Source: Sphingomonas sp. BK580 (lineage in GTDB: Bacteria; Pseudomonadota; Alphaproteobacteria; Sphingomonadales; Sphingomonadaceae). Taken from it: DNA of 64,000 nucleotides. Position numbers and translations under genes: made by a program. Shown piece by piece: positions 44,118 to 53,675 of the stretch (position 1 is its first letter; each line of letters begins with the position of its first letter). The notes below the pieces were generated by a model. The model worked only from the letters and a program-made list of their open reading frames with translations. It had not been told where the DNA came from and ran no database searches. Where the stretch lies: NCBI RefSeq assembly GCF_014194975.1, contig NZ_JACIAY010000004.1, positions 248,001 through 312,000 of the forward strand, in the 5' to 3' direction.

Positions 44118-45185
44118 TCCCGCGCCCCGTTGCGCCGCGCGCTGCTCGGTCAGCACCTGCCAGCCGGTGATGAACAGCGCGCCGACCAGCGGCCCGACCA
44201 CGATGCCGCTGAGCCCGACCAGGTCGATCCCGCCCAGCGTCGTCACCAGGACCAGCCAGTCGGGGATGCCGGTGTCGCGTCCCACCAGGATCGGGCGCAG
44301 GATGTTGTCGGCGAGGCCGATCACCAGCACGCCCGAGAGGATCACCACGACCGCCTGCCAGATCGCGCCGGTGGCGAAGAGGTAGAGCGCGACCGGCGCC
44401 CAGATGATCGCGGGCCCCACCGCGGGCAGCAGCGCTGCGATCGCCATCAGGATGCCCCACAGCAGCGCCGCGGGCAGCCCGACAATCCAGAAGGTCACCG
44501 CGCCGAGCGCCCCCTGCACGATCGCGACCACGCCCGATCCCTTGATCGTCGCGCGCACCACCGCGACGAACTTGTCCGCCAGCTGCCCCGCCACGGCGGG
44601 CTCGAGCGGCAGCGAGCGCACCACCGCCGGGCCGATCCGATCACCGTCACGCAGCAGGAAGAAGGTGACGTACAGCCCGACGCCGAACGCTAGGAGAAAG
44701 GCCGCGGCGTTGGCACCGATCGACAGCGCGCGCCGCGTGAGCGTGCTGGCGCTGTTGCTCACCGCCGCGCTCAGCTGCGCCTGCGCGCGCTCGAAGCTGT
44801 TGAAACCGGAATTGTCGAGCAATCCCTGCAGGCGCCGCGGCAGCGCGTCGTGGACCTGCTGGAAATAGGTCGCGAAGTTGATCTGTCCGCCGCGGATCTG
44901 GGTGTAGACGCCCGCCGCCTGGTCGACGACGAGGCTGCCGACGATCAGCGCCGGGATCACCACCGCGACGGTGATGATCAGCAGCGTCACCGCGGCGGTC
45001 ATGTTGCGCCGCCCCGGCCAGCGCTGGAGCAGCCGCTGGTAGAGCGGCTGGAACAGCAGCGCCGCCAGCGCGGCCCAGAGTAGGGCGCCGAGGAAGCTCG
45101 ACACCACCGCCACCAGCGCGACGCTGATGAGCAGCAGGAACAGGAGCAAGCCGCCGTTCTCGACACGGCGCCGCGGGATGGTCAT
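44049..45185 (-). CDS. AI-2E family (PerM-like) membrane transporter
   Basis: A 378-residue protein with about seven membrane segments in the family pattern: two N-terminal (LLLFLLLISVALVAVVSSFL), a periplasmic domain (FATYFQQVHDALPRRLQGLL), then LLWGILMAIAALLPAVGPAI and LADNILRPILVGRDTGIPDW. Despite the family name, most members are not shown to export autoinducer-2; some are Na+/H+ antiporters. The last 22 or so residues (SFSGEGRGGASPSHRDRRA and neighbours) are hydrophilic and encoded by an intergenic repeat, so they are probably a late addition. Confidence 0.88.
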   Translation of the reverse strand: MTIPRRRVENGGLLLFLLLISVALVAVVSSFLGALLWAALAALLFQPLYQRLLQRWPGRRNMTAAVTLLIITVAVVIPALIVGSLVVDQAAGVYTQIRGGQINFATYFQQVHDALPRRLQGLLDNSGFNSFERAQAQLSAAVSNSASTLTRRALSIGANAAAFLLAFGVGLYVTFFLLRDGDRIGPAVVRSLPLEPAVAGQLADKFVAVVRATIKGSGVVAIVQGALGAVTFWIVGLPAALLWGILMAIAALLPAVGPAIIWAPVALYLFATGAIWQAVVVILSGVLVIGLADNILRPILVGRDTGIPDWLVLVTTLGGIDLVGLSGIVVGPLVGALFITGWQVLTEQRAAQRGAGDAPSFSGEGRGGASPSHRDRRA

Positions 45186-45249
45186 TCGGCGAACCTCGGG
45201 GATCGTTACGCGACTGCAACCCGCCGCGGGCGGCTTTGCTCCGCTGACG

Positions 45250-46323
45250 TCAGCGCGTCACGCGCGTGACATGCCCCATCTTGCGCCCGGCGCGGCTCTC
45301 TCGCTTGCCGTAGAGGTGGAGGTAGGCGTCCGGCTCGGCGACGATCCCGGGCCAGCGCTCCCACTCGTCGCCGATCAGATTCTCCATCGTCACCTGCGCC
45401 GCGGTCAACCCGGTGTCGCCCAGCGGCAGACCGCAGATCGCGCGGACGTGGTTGGCGAACTGCGAGGTCACGGCGCCCTCGATCGTCCAGTGCCCGCTGT
45501 TGTGGACGCGCGGCGCCATCTCGTTGAACACGGGGCCGTCGGCGCTCGCGAAATACTCGCAGGTGAGCACGCCGACATGGTCGAGCGCGTCGGCGATGCG
45601 CCCGGTCAGCGCGGCCGCCTCGGTCCACTGTCGCGCGATCTCGGGCGGGGCGGGAAGGGTAGAGCGGTGCAGGATGCCGTCGCGATGCTCGTTCCAGGGC
45701 GGCGCGTAGCTCGTCATCGCGCCGTCGCGGCCGCGCACCAGCACGATCGAGAATTCGTGGCTGAAGTCGACGAAGGCCTCGAGCACCGCCGGCCCGCCGA
45801 TCGCCTCCCAGGCCGCGTCGGCGTCGGCGGGCGAGGCGAGCCGCGCCTGGCCCTTGCCGTCATAGCCGAAGCGCGTCGTCTTGAGCACCGCGGGGCAGCC
45901 GATCGCGGCGACGGCGGCGTCGAGCTCCTCGCGCGAGGTCACCCCCTGCCACCGGGCGGGGCGGCCGCCGACCTGCTCGACGAAGCTCTTCTCCTTCACT
46001 CGGTCCTGCGCCACCGCGAGGCTCTGGGGCGCGGGATAGACGGGCACGCGCTCGGCCAGCCACTCGACCGGGCCGGCGGCGACATTCTCGAACTCATAGG
46101 TGACGACGTCGACCTGCGCGGCGAAGTCGGCGAGCACGACTTTGTTGTGATAGTCGGCGCGCGTCAGCGACGAGGCCGTCTGCGCCGCGACGCTCTCGCG
46201 ATCGGGTGCGAGCACGTGCGTGCGGTAGCCGAGATCCGCCGCGGCGCTGGCGATCATGCGCCCGAGCTGGCCGCCGCCGAGGATGCCGATCGTGCTGCCC
46301 GGCGGGATCGGCCACTCGCTCAT
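45250..46323 (-). CDS. purK: N5-carboxyaminoimidazole ribonucleotide synthase
   Basis: A 357-residue ATP-grasp enzyme of purine synthesis making N5-CAIR from AIR, bicarbonate and ATP. Motifs: [57 protein letters not shown] (ATP-grasp) and [20 protein letters not shown]. It ends [20 protein letters not shown] as usual. The ATG overlaps the purE stop by 4 bp (ATGA), giving the classic purE-purK pair. The frame is open 14 codons further upstream, but that part lies inside purE. Confidence 0.95.
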   Translation of the reverse strand: MSEWPIPPGSTIGILGGGQLGRMIASAAADLGYRTHVLAPDRESVAAQTASSLTRADYHNKVVLADFAAQVDVVTYEFENVAAGPVEWLAERVPVYPAPQSLAVAQDRVKEKSFVEQVGGRPARWQGVTSREELDAAVAAIGCPAVLKTTRFGYDGKGQARLASPADADAAWEAIGGPAVLEAFVDFSHEFSIVLVRGRDGAMTSYAPPWNEHRDGILHRSTLPAPPEIARQWTEAAALTGRIADALDHVGVLTCEYFASADGPVFNEMAPRVHNSGHWTIEGAVTSQFANHVRAICGLPLGDTGLTAAQVTMENLIGDEWERWPGIVAEPDAYLHLYGKRESRAGRKMGHVTRVTR

Positions 46324-46796
46324 GCCGGATCGACCGCGACCGAGTCGGTCTGCCGCTCGCGCCACGCCTGGAGCCGCGCCGACAGCTCTTCGTCGCCGAG
46401 CGCGAGGATCGAGGCGGCGAGCAGGCCGGCGTTGATCGCACCCGCCTTGCCGATCGCCAGCGTGCCGACCGGTATGCCGCCGGGCATCTGCACGATCGAG
46501 AGCAGGCTATCCATGCCCTTGAGCGCCTTGGACTCCACCGGCACGCCGAGCACCGGCAGATGCGTCATCGCCGCCGCCATGCCGGGCAGATGCGCCGCGC
46601 CACCCGCACCAGCGACGATCACCTGGAGCCCGCGCGCCGCCGCGCCGCTGGCGTAATCGTAGAGCCGCTGCGGGGTACGATGCGCCGAGACGACCTTGGT
46701 CTCGTGCGCCACGCCGAGCGCGTCGAGCGTCTCGCTCGCGTGGCGCATCGTCTCCCAGTCGGAGGTGGAGCCCATGATGATGCCGACGCGCGCCAT
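46320..46796 (-). CDS. purE: N5-carboxyaminoimidazole ribonucleotide mutase
   Basis: A 158-residue class I PurE that converts N5-CAIR to [24 protein letters not shown] (phosphate and substrate binding), [16 protein letters not shown] with the catalytic His, [17 protein letters not shown] and [20 protein letters not shown] are all conserved. It precedes purK with a 4-bp overlap. Confidence 0.96.
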   Translation of the reverse strand: MARVGIIMGSTSDWETMRHASETLDALGVAHETKVVSAHRTPQRLYDYASGAAARGLQVIVAGAGGAAHLPGMAAAMTHLPVLGVPVESKALKGMDSLLSIVQMPGGIPVGTLAIGKAGAINAGLLAASILALGDEELSARLQAWRERQTDSVAVDPA

Positions 46797-46859
46797 CGCG
46801 TGCGGTTAGCGGCGCGACGGCGGCGGGGCAAGGGCGGGCGTGGGCGGCAAACCCCGTAT

Positions 46860-47858
46860 TCACGCGGCGAGCTTGAGCTCCTGCATCGCGTCCGCCGCCA
46901 GCGCGATCGAGCGGCGGCGCGCCTGATGGTCGTACACCGCGCTGGTGATCATCAGCTCGTCCACCCCGGTGCGCGCGACGAAGGCGGCGATGCCGCGCGC
47001 GACCTCGTCGCGCGTGCCGATCGCGCTCGCCGACAGTGCATGGTCGAGGATGGCGGCGTGCTGCGGCGGCAGCGCGGCGCGATAGCCCGGCACCGGCGGC
47101 TTCATCCGGCCGGGGTTGCCGGTGCGCAGCGCGACGAACTGCTGCTGCTGCGAACTGGCGATCAGCTCGGCTTCCTCATGCGTGTCCGCGGCGAAGACGT
47201 TGAAGCCCGCCATGGCATAGGGGCGCTCGAGCGTCGCGGAGGGGCGGAAATCGCGCCGGTAGATCGCCAGCGCCTGGTCGAGCGCGTCGGGCGCGAAATG
47301 CGAGGCGAAGGCGTAGGGCAGGCCCAGCATCGCGGCGAGCTGCGCGCCGAACAGGCTGGAACCGAGGATCCACATCTGCGGCTTGGCGCCGGCGCCGGGC
47401 GTGGCGGTGATGCCGGTGCGGCCGTCGTCGGCGAGATAGCTCTGCAGCTCGACCACGTCGCGCGGGAATTCGTTGGCGTCGCTGCTGAGGTTGCGGCGCA
47501 GCGCGTGGGCGACCCGCTGGTCCGAGCCCGGCGCGCGACCGAGGCCGAGGTCGATGCGGCCGGGGAAGAGCGCGTCGAGCGTGCCGAACTGCTCGGCGAT
47601 CTGGAGCGGCGCCGAGTTGGGCAGCATGATCCCGCCCGCGCCGACGCGGATCGTAGCGGTCGCCTGGCCGACGTGCGCGATCACCACCGCGGTCGCGGCC
47701 GAGGCGATGCCCGTCATGCCGTGATGCTCGGCGACCCAGTAGCGGTTGTAGCCGAGCGCCTCGGCGTGGCGCGCCAGGTCGGCGGCGTTGCGGAGCGACT
47801 CCGCGACCGAGCCGGACTCGGTGACGGGGACGAGATCGAGGAGCGAGTAGAGCGTCAT
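46860..47858 (-). CDS. LLM-class flavin-dependent oxidoreductase
   Basis: A 332-residue luciferase-like monooxygenase. Features: [54 protein letters not shown] and [20 protein letters not shown]. These match the MsnO8-like group common in proteobacterial chromosomes, for which no physiological substrate is established. No clear ribosome site is seen before the ATG. It lies 63 bp upstream of purE on the same strand and could feed into that unit. Confidence 0.92.
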   Translation of the reverse strand: MTLYSLLDLVPVTESGSVAESLRNAADLARHAEALGYNRYWVAEHHGMTGIASAATAVVIAHVGQATATIRVGAGGIMLPNSAPLQIAEQFGTLDALFPGRIDLGLGRAPGSDQRVAHALRRNLSSDANEFPRDVVELQSYLADDGRTGITATPGAGAKPQMWILGSSLFGAQLAAMLGLPYAFASHFAPDALDQALAIYRRDFRPSATLERPYAMAGFNVFAADTHEEAELIASSQQQQFVALRTGNPGRMKPPVPGYRAALPPQHAAILDHALSASAIGTRDEVARGIAAFVARTGVDELMITSAVYDHQARRRSIALAADAMQELKLAA

Positions 47859-48203
47859 GAAGGAGAGGTGGGGAGGCGGGAGGCGCTTCGCCAGACGAGT
47901 GTGGCTTGGTGGTGGCGAAGCGTGGCTTGGGGAGGGGCCTGCTCATCAGGGCGCTGTTCGCGACATTTCGATCCGAGGGCGAGCGCGAGCCGGGCGGGAG
48001 CAACTTCTCGCGCCGCAGGACCAGGGCGGGTGAGCTGGCGTCATGCGTGATCATGTCCGTCGGTTCGCCGACGCGACGCGCCCGCTCCTCGCCGGTTGTC
48101 GCGCGGACCGTCGCGCGCGGCCGCGGCGTGATAGAAGGCGCCGCCGTCGGCGGGGCGCGTGGAAGGCTGCGCCTCTGACGACCGCCCAACGAGGATCGAT
48201 GCC
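47859..48203. other. Intergenic region between divergent monooxygenase genes
   Basis: A 345-bp space. It has a short direct repeat (GTGGCTTGG twice near 47900-47930) but no gene or clear regulator site that I can support. Confidence 0.5.
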
Positions 48204-48500
48204 ATGACCGCCAACGTGAAGATCGTCGCCGTCCTGACCGCCCGTGAGGGGGCCGTCGAGCGTCTCCGCAGCCTGCTGGATGCGATGCTGGCACCCAGCC
48301 GTGCCGAGGCCGGCAACCTGCGCTATGACCTCTGGCAGGATCAGGGCGAGCCGCGCCGCTTCGTCCTCAACGAGCTGTACGTCGATGCGGCCGCCGTCGC
48401 CGCCCACCGAGCGACGCCGCACTTCCAGACCTATCTCGCGCAGATCGGCGGGCTGGCCGAGCGGAGCGCCTTCGTCCTCGATCCGGTCTCGGCGACGTGA
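48204..48500 (+). CDS. Antibiotic biosynthesis monooxygenase (ABM) domain protein
   Basis: A 98-residue single-domain protein of the dimeric alpha-beta barrel type: VKIVAVLTAREGAVERLRSL, then AGNLRYDLWQDQGEPRRFVL, and AHRATPHFQTYLAQIGGLAE. The pattern fits YgiN-like quinol monooxygenases or heme/quinone-handling relatives. The ATG at 48204 has GAGGATC upstream. It is divergent from the luciferase-like gene and stands alone. The substrate is unknown. Confidence 0.85.
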   Translation: MTANVKIVAVLTAREGAVERLRSLLDAMLAPSRAEAGNLRYDLWQDQGEPRRFVLNELYVDAAAVAAHRATPHFQTYLAQIGGLAERSAFVLDPVSAT

Positions 48501-48881
48501 TCGCCGGGCCGGACGCCGCTCGCCGCTAGCAGGGCGACTCCGGGATTGGGTGAGCCGATCGCCGCGATCGAGCAGGTCGCTTCATCGTCGACCCTGTCGA
48601 ACGGACGAGGAGCACGACGATCGCCGACCGGCATCTCGAGACCGCCCAGGGGCGGCGACAGCGATGCGGATCGAGCGTCGCACGACGTGCTCGAAGGTGG
48701 ACCATCGCCCTGCTGCCGCCACGAAGGACCGCGGGTCGCGGGAGCCGGCGGGGCGGGGCGGCGGAGTCGTTTCTCTCACGATCCGCACGCTTCGGCGCAA
48801 AGCCATGCGCCGCGAAAGGGGCGGTTAATGCAGTGATAAGATTCTCGGCGTAGCAGCAGGCGAGGGAAAACGGAGGTCCGG
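48501..48881. other. Intergenic region before the signalling block
   Basis: A 381-bp space without a supportable gene. It contains a GTCGACCCTGTCGAACGGAC element near 48590-48609 of a type repeated in sphingomonad genomes. The open frames here are Arg-rich and not credible. Confidence 0.5.
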
Positions 48882-49121
48882 TTGCGCATCGATGAGCTAG
48901 AGCCGACGCCCACCGACGCAGCATCGCTCGAGATACCCGAAATGCTCCTGGGCAGCGTGCGGCGCCATCAAGCCCATCTCGCCACGCTGATCGAGAGCTT
49001 GCGAGCGGCGGGGGTCGACGAGGCGACCGTAGAGGCGAGCATTCGCGAGCTGGTCGATAGCTACGCGGCTGAGCTGACCGCCGCGGTCACGCAGATGCTC
49101 GAGGCGGACGTTCGTGACTGA
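48882..49121 (+). CDS. Small helical protein translationally coupled to a diguanylate cyclase
   Basis: A 79-residue acidic protein starting at TTG with a strong ribosome site (GGAGG at 48872-48876). It is predicted to be all helix: SVRRHQAHLATLIESLRAAG, then VDEATVEASIRELVDSYAAE. No domain is recognised. The end overlaps the GGDEF gene start by 8 bp, so it is probably made with it and may bind or regulate it. Reality is supported by the ribosome site, overlap and balanced composition. Confidence 0.65.
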   Translation: MRIDELEPTPTDAASLEIPEMLLGSVRRHQAHLATLIESLRAAGVDEATVEASIRELVDSYAAELTAAVTQMLEADVRD

Positions 49122-50091
49122 GCCGCTTCTCCTTGACGACGACGCGAGGCTCGCGGCGCTGCGCCGCCTCGAGATCCTCGACACCCCCCTCGAGCAGCCG
49201 TTCGAGAAGATCGTGACGCTCGTCAGGACGGTCCTGGCGGTACCGATCGCCACTGTCACGCTCGTCGATCGCGACCGGCAGTGGTTCAAGGCCAAGCGTG
49301 GCATCGACGCGAGCGAGACGGCCCGCTCCGTCTCCTTCTGTACGCATACGATCCAGCAGCGCGATCCTCTCATCGTGGAAGACGCGGAAGCCGATCCGCG
49401 CTTCGCGGGCAGTCCGCTGGTGCTGGGCCCGCCGTTCGTGCGCAGCTATGCCGGCGTGCCGTTGCGCACGCCCGACGGATATAACGTCGGGGCGCTATGT
49501 GCCATGGACACGCGCCCGCGCCGCTTCAGCCCCGGCGACATCGGCATCCTCACGAATTTCGCCAATATCGTGTGCGACGAGCTGGAACTCAGGATGATCG
49601 CGCAGAGCGATCACCTCACGGGTGCGCTGACGCGGCGGGGTTTCGTCGAGCAGGTCGAGCTCGAGATCGCTCGCTTCGCCAGGTACCAGCGGCCCAGCTC
49701 GCTCATCATCCTCGACCTGGACCATTTCAAGTCGATCAACGATGAGCATGGACATGACACCGGCGACCAGGTGCTTCGGCACGTGGCCGAGGTGATCAAG
49801 GCGACCATCAGGCCGAGCGACGTTCTCGGCCGGCTCGGCGGAGAAGAGTTCGGGGTCCTGCTGCCCGAGGCGGGGAGAGACGATGCGGTCACCGCGGCGG
49901 AGCGTATCCGGCGGGCGATCGAGGCGCGTCCGCTCGCTCTGGTGGATCGCTCGTCGCTTCCGGTGACGGCGAGCCTCGGTATCGCGCCGGTCGATGCATC
50001 CACCGCGTCGTTCGCCGACTGGCTGCGGGCGGCCGATGCCATGCTGTATGCGGCCAAAGAGGCGGGGCGAAACGCTGTCCGCTCCTGCTGA
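49114..50091 (+). CDS. GAF-GGDEF diguanylate cyclase
   Basis: A 325-residue cytosolic signalling enzyme making cyclic di-GMP. An N-terminal GAF domain (about 25-155: VRTVLAVPIATVTLVDRDRQ, then GPPFVRSYAGVPLRTPDGYN) is followed by a GGDEF domain (about 160-322: DHLTGALTRRGF, LDLDHFKSINDEHGHDTGDQ). The active site is GGEEF at 242-246, which is functional in other cyclases, and the feedback I-site RPSD lies at 233-236, exactly five residues earlier. No membrane segments are present. It starts at GTG, coupled to the preceding small gene. Confidence 0.92.
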   Translation: MTEPLLLDDDARLAALRRLEILDTPLEQPFEKIVTLVRTVLAVPIATVTLVDRDRQWFKAKRGIDASETARSVSFCTHTIQQRDPLIVEDAEADPRFAGSPLVLGPPFVRSYAGVPLRTPDGYNVGALCAMDTRPRRFSPGDIGILTNFANIVCDELELRMIAQSDHLTGALTRRGFVEQVELEIARFARYQRPSSLIILDLDHFKSINDEHGHDTGDQVLRHVAEVIKATIRPSDVLGRLGGEEFGVLLPEAGRDDAVTAAERIRRAIEARPLALVDRSSLPVTASLGIAPVDASTASFADWLRAADAMLYAAKEAGRNAVRSC

Positions 50092-50415
50092 AGCGGCGAT
50101 CGCGAGCTGATCGAGAGAGCGGCGGCTGTCCGCGGCGCCGGGGCGCGAAATCACCGTTCCGGCCGAGTCGACCACCGCTTGCCTGGCGCGAAAGCTTCGG
50201 CGCGAGTGCGCGCGTCGAGACCGCGGACGGGCGGCTCGTCTGCACGTATCCGAGCGAAACAAGGTCCCCCGACGACACGTCGGGCGGGACTCCCAATCTC
50301 ACGTGCCGTGCTCATCGACGAGGCGCGTGGCACGTTGATCTGGGTTGCGCATTTTCTCAGTACTTTCAACGCCTTCCTCACGATGTGGTAAGCAGATGCG
50401 CGTAACTGGCGATGC
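50092..50415. other. Intergenic region after the cyclase gene
   Basis: A 324-bp space. No credible coding frame and no distinct repeat. The start of the next gene lacks a clear ribosome site, so its promoter probably lies here. Confidence 0.45.
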
Positions 50416-50820
50416 ATGGAAAGCAGGACGAGGGAAGAGCGGCTGATTTCGTTGGCGGCTGCCATCGGGTGCATCATCGACGCCAAGATGGCCATGTTGC
50501 AGTCAACCGGTGCGACGCCCGACATCGCCGCTCTCGCTTGCATGCGATGGAAGCTGACCAAAGCGGTTTGTAACTTCCGCTGGTTCTTGACCGCGAGCTT
50601 GCATCCGGGCGCGGGCGCCAGCGGCAGCCCGCACGCTCGCCTCATCGCCGAGATGGACGAGCTTCATGCGACGTTACGCGCTTACGTCAGCTGTTGGAGT
50701 GCGGGCGACAATGCGGCGCGCTGGAACGAGTATCGGACCGCGGCCGTGTCGATGCTGGAAGACACCGGGGCCCTCGTTCGCAGGGCGACCACCGAGGCGC
50801 AGCGCCTCATGCGACGGTGA
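50416..50820 (+). CDS. Hypothetical helical protein next to a chemoreceptor gene
   Basis: A 134-residue protein with no signal peptide and no domain I recognise. It is mostly helical: SLAAAIGCIIDAKMAMLQST, ALACMRWKLTKAVCNFRWFL, RLIAEMDELHATLRAYVSCW. Conserved-looking Cys and Trp residues are spread along the helices. It lies 112 bp upstream of the chemoreceptor gene on the same strand. The amino-acid balance is normal for a real protein, although no Shine-Dalgarno is visible. Confidence 0.6.
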   Translation: MESRTREERLISLAAAIGCIIDAKMAMLQSTGATPDIAALACMRWKLTKAVCNFRWFLTASLHPGAGASGSPHARLIAEMDELHATLRAYVSCWSAGDNAARWNEYRTAAVSMLEDTGALVRRATTEAQRLMRR

Positions 50821-50932
50821 GGCAGATGGCAGGGGTGATGCTCGGAGCTCATCATGATCCGGGGGCGGGAGTGACATGCTTCGCCGGCCGGGAAGGGGTG
50901 GCGTCGGGCGTGTACGAGGGGGAACGAGGGAA

Positions 50933-52783
50933 GTGAAAAATCTATCGCTGTTGAGCAAGCTGTTGCTGGCATTCGGCTGCTGCTTGCTGATCGTGCTGGG
51001 ATTGAGCGCGGTGGCCGTGTCCAAGCTGTCGACGATGAACGACAGCGTGAGCACGTTCGCCGACAATCGCCTGCCCAAGGCGGTCGCCCTCGGCGAACTG
51101 GAAGGCAAGTTCGCGGCTTACCGTACCGCCATGTACCGGCACATCGCGGCGCCCCCGGAGAAGCTGCGCGAGGCGGACGAGGCCGTGACCAAGGCGCGCC
51201 AGGCCACCATGAAGGCGAGCCAGGAGTTGGCCGCGCTGGTGACCGCGCCCGAGTCAAAGGCGGCCGTGGCACGGATCGAGACGATCCTGCCGGAGATCAC
51301 CCGGCGCGATGACGGCGTGCTCGTGGCCTCGCGCGCCGGCGACGACGCTGGCGCGACCCAGGCGCTCTTCGCGGTGCGTAGCGACAGCGAGAAACTCGCC
51401 CGAGAGGTCGCCGATCTGCGCACCTTGTTCCAGGCGCAAGAAGCAGAGGCGAAAAGCGCCGCCGCGACGAACTTCGCGGGCGCCAAGCTGGTGATCGCGG
51501 CGGCGGTGATGATCGCCCTGGCCGTCATCCTGCTGGCGCTGTTCCTCATGGTTCGGCTCGTGTCGCGACCGCTGCGCGACCTGCACCTCGCCATCGGCCA
51601 GATGGCCGCCGGCAAGCTCGACGTCGTGCTGGGGCAGGATGGCCGGCGTGACGAAGTCGGCAAGCTCGCATCGTCGGTCACCCTGCTGCGCGATCAGCTC
51701 GTCGCGGCTGAACGGGCGAAGCAGGAGCAGACCGTGCTGATCGTCCAGAGCGTCGGCGCCGGCCTGTCCGCGCTCGCGCGCGGCGATCTCACGGCGCGGA
51801 TCGACGCCGAGCTGACCGGACCGTTCGGCACGCTGAAGGGCGACTTCAACGCCGCGATGGAGGCTGTCTCGGCGACGCTCCAGGCGGTGAACGCGAGCGC
51901 GGCCGGGATCACCAACGGCGCGGGTGACATCCGCCAGGCGTCGGACGACCTCTCGCGACGGACCGAGCAGCAGGCCGCCAGCCTCGAGGAGACGGCCGCC
52001 GCGATGCATCAGATCACCACCACGGTACGTGACACCGCCGCCAACGCCACGCGCGCCAACGGCGTCGTCCAGGAAGCGCGCGCCGACGCCGTACAATCGG
52101 CCGACGTCGTGCAGCGGGCCGTCGCGGCTATGACCGACATCGAGCGGTCGTCGGGTGAGATCAGCGACATCATCGCCGTGATCGACGGTATCGCGTTCCA
52201 GACCAACCTGCTCGCGCTCAACGCGGGGGTCGAGGCCGCGCGCGCGGGAGACGCGGGCAAGGGGTTCGCGGTGGTCGCGAGCGAGGTTCGAGCGCTTGCC
52301 CAGCGATCCGCCGACGCGGCCAAGGACGTCAAGGCGAAGATCACGGCGTCGACCGAGCAGGTGGAGGTCGGCGTGGGGCTCGTCGCGCAGACGGGCGAGA
52401 CGCTCACCCGCATCTCGGGTCGGATCGGTGAGATCAGCGCGCTCGTGTCCGACATCGCCTCTGCCGCGGAGCAACAATCGATCGGTCTGCAGCAGGTCAA
52501 CACCGCCGTCAGCGAGATGGACGGCGTGACTCAGCAGAACGCCGCCATGGTGGAAGAAGCCACCGCCGCCGCGCGCAGCCTGGCCGAGGAGACCGAGAAC
52601 ATGGCACGCCAGGTCGCCCGCTTCCGGCTACCGGCGGAGGCAAAGGAGAGCCGACCCGACTCGCCCGTCCACCAGCTGCAGGAGCGGGCTGCCCAGGTCG
52701 GAGCGCGCATCGCGGCCAGTGCCCGCGCGAAGCGGGGCCAGGCCGTCGCCGCCGCGGCGCAGGACGATTGGTCGAGCTTCTAA
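50933..52783 (+). CDS. Methyl-accepting chemotaxis protein
   Basis: About 616 residues. A first membrane segment at about 8-29 ([20 protein letters not shown]) is followed by a four-helix-bundle sensor of about 160 residues and a second membrane segment ([20 protein letters not shown]). Tandem HAMP-like linkers and a cytoplasmic signalling hairpin follow, with the tip [18 protein letters not shown] at about 425-442 and [20 protein letters not shown]. It should feed CheA/CheW, which are not in this window. The C-terminus DDWSSF looks like a CheR/CheB docking peptide. It starts at GTG with GAGGG upstream. Confidence 0.93.
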   Translation: MKNLSLLSKLLLAFGCCLLIVLGLSAVAVSKLSTMNDSVSTFADNRLPKAVALGELEGKFAAYRTAMYRHIAAPPEKLREADEAVTKARQATMKASQELAALVTAPESKAAVARIETILPEITRRDDGVLVASRAGDDAGATQALFAVRSDSEKLAREVADLRTLFQAQEAEAKSAAATNFAGAKLVIAAAVMIALAVILLALFLMVRLVSRPLRDLHLAIGQMAAGKLDVVLGQDGRRDEVGKLASSVTLLRDQLVAAERAKQEQTVLIVQSVGAGLSALARGDLTARIDAELTGPFGTLKGDFNAAMEAVSATLQAVNASAAGITNGAGDIRQASDDLSRRTEQQAASLEETAAAMHQITTTVRDTAANATRANGVVQEARADAVQSADVVQRAVAAMTDIERSSGEISDIIAVIDGIAFQTNLLALNAGVEAARAGDAGKGFAVVASEVRALAQRSADAAKDVKAKITASTEQVEVGVGLVAQTGETLTRISGRIGEISALVSDIASAAEQQSIGLQQVNTAVSEMDGVTQQNAAMVEEATAAARSLAEETENMARQVARFRLPAEAKESRPDSPVHQLQERAAQVGARIAASARAKRGQAVAAAAQDDWSSF

Positions 52784-53227
52784 GGCGCGGGCGGACGGTA
52801 GGCGCGCGGCCACGGCCGAGCGGCGTCATGGGCGTGCCTGCGTGACGGTCGCCGATCTGGGGCGCAGCGGTGTCGCGCGGTCAGGATCATCGTCCGCCCG
52901 GACCAGCGGCGGATCGGCGGCACGAGGCCCGTCAGTAGACGGCCGGAAGGGCCGCCCTGCTGAGCCGGAGCAATCGTGTCGTCGGCAGGGGCAAGTTGTC
53001 GCTCGTCGTCGGTCCGTGCGTATCTTCCCGGCGGTCGGACATGATGACCGGTCTGCACGCGAGATACTTTCGCTGCAGGTCTTGATGCCGATCAACATGT
53101 CCAGGAAGAAGACGCTCGCGTCGCGGCCCGACTGCTCCCGGTCCCACGAAGCGGGTCAGCGAACTTGAACAGAAACGGAGAGTGTCTCAGAGGGGCGGCG
53201 GGGGAGAAGTTCCATGAGGAAGGCGCC
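52784..53227. other. Intergenic region before the hybrid kinase
   Basis: About 440 bp without a supportable gene. Composition is less extreme than around it. Nothing specific recognised. Confidence 0.45.
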
Positions 53228-53656
53228 GTGATCACGGAGATGGAGCAGTCCGAGCAGCTTGCGGCGATGTACGACGCCTCTCCGATCGGCCTCGCTGTTC
53301 TGGATCGCGAGCTGCGCTACGTTCGCATCAACGAGCATCTCGCGGCACTTAACGGGATCGCGGCGGCCGATCACATCGGCCGGTCCGTGCAGGAAGTCAT
53401 CCCGGATCTCTCGGCGCAGGCCCTCGCCGCGTTCGAGCGCGTGCTCGCGGGCGAAGAGATTCGCGGCATCGAACTGATCGGTCCCACCGCGGCGCGGCCG
53501 GACCGCACCAGCGTCTGGCGCCAGAACTGGGTGCCGCTGCGCGACGCGTCGGGCGATATCGTCGGCGTGGCGGTCTCCTGCGAGGACGTCAGCGAGGAAC
53601 GACGCGCCCAGCGCGCGGTGGTCGCTCAACCGGATCAACACCGCGCTCGCGGCTGA
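53228..53656 (+). CDS. PAS-domain fragment, 5' part of a frameshifted hybrid histidine kinase
   Basis: 142 residues forming one PAS domain: SEQLAAMYDASPIGLAVLDR, ELRYVRINEHLAALNGIAAA, then WVPLRDASGDIVGVAVSCED. It starts at GTG with AGGAAGG four bases upstream; an upstream TTG is open but has no such site. After VSEERRAQRAVV the frame runs into AQPDQHRARG and a stop. In the +1 frame the same DNA reads LNRINTALAAEHDLERLVQ, a normal PAS-GAF linker that continues into the following kinase. I read the two as one gene split by a single-base indel. Confidence 0.75.
   Translation: MITEMEQSEQLAAMYDASPIGLAVLDRELRYVRINEHLAALNGIAAADHIGRSVQEVIPDLSAQALAAFERVLAGEEIRGIELIGPTAARPDRTSVWRQNWVPLRDASGDIVGVAVSCEDVSEERRAQRAVVAQPDQHRARG
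53612..53627. other. Probable +1 frameshift site in the hybrid kinase gene
   Basis: The reading frame that is coding before this point (codons starting at positions equal to 2 modulo 3) shifts by one base to the frame used by the kinase. The change must lie between the end of VSEERRAQR and the start of LNRINTAL. There is no long homopolymer here, so a simple slippage signal is not evident. Confidence 0.7.
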
Positions 53657-53675
53657 ACATGATCTCGAACGCCTG

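Noticed and set aside
46206..48050. 614-codon plus-strand frame over purE, purK and the luciferase-like gene
   Set aside because: Antisense artefact of GC-rich coding DNA; no recognisable motif.
50179..50391. 70-codon frame in the space after the cyclase gene
   Set aside because: No ribosome site, Arg-rich start, no homology that I can recognise.
53612..53627. Programmed ribosomal frameshifting in the hybrid kinase gene
   Set aside because: No slippery heptamer or evident downstream pseudoknot; a sequencing error or a plain mutation is simpler.
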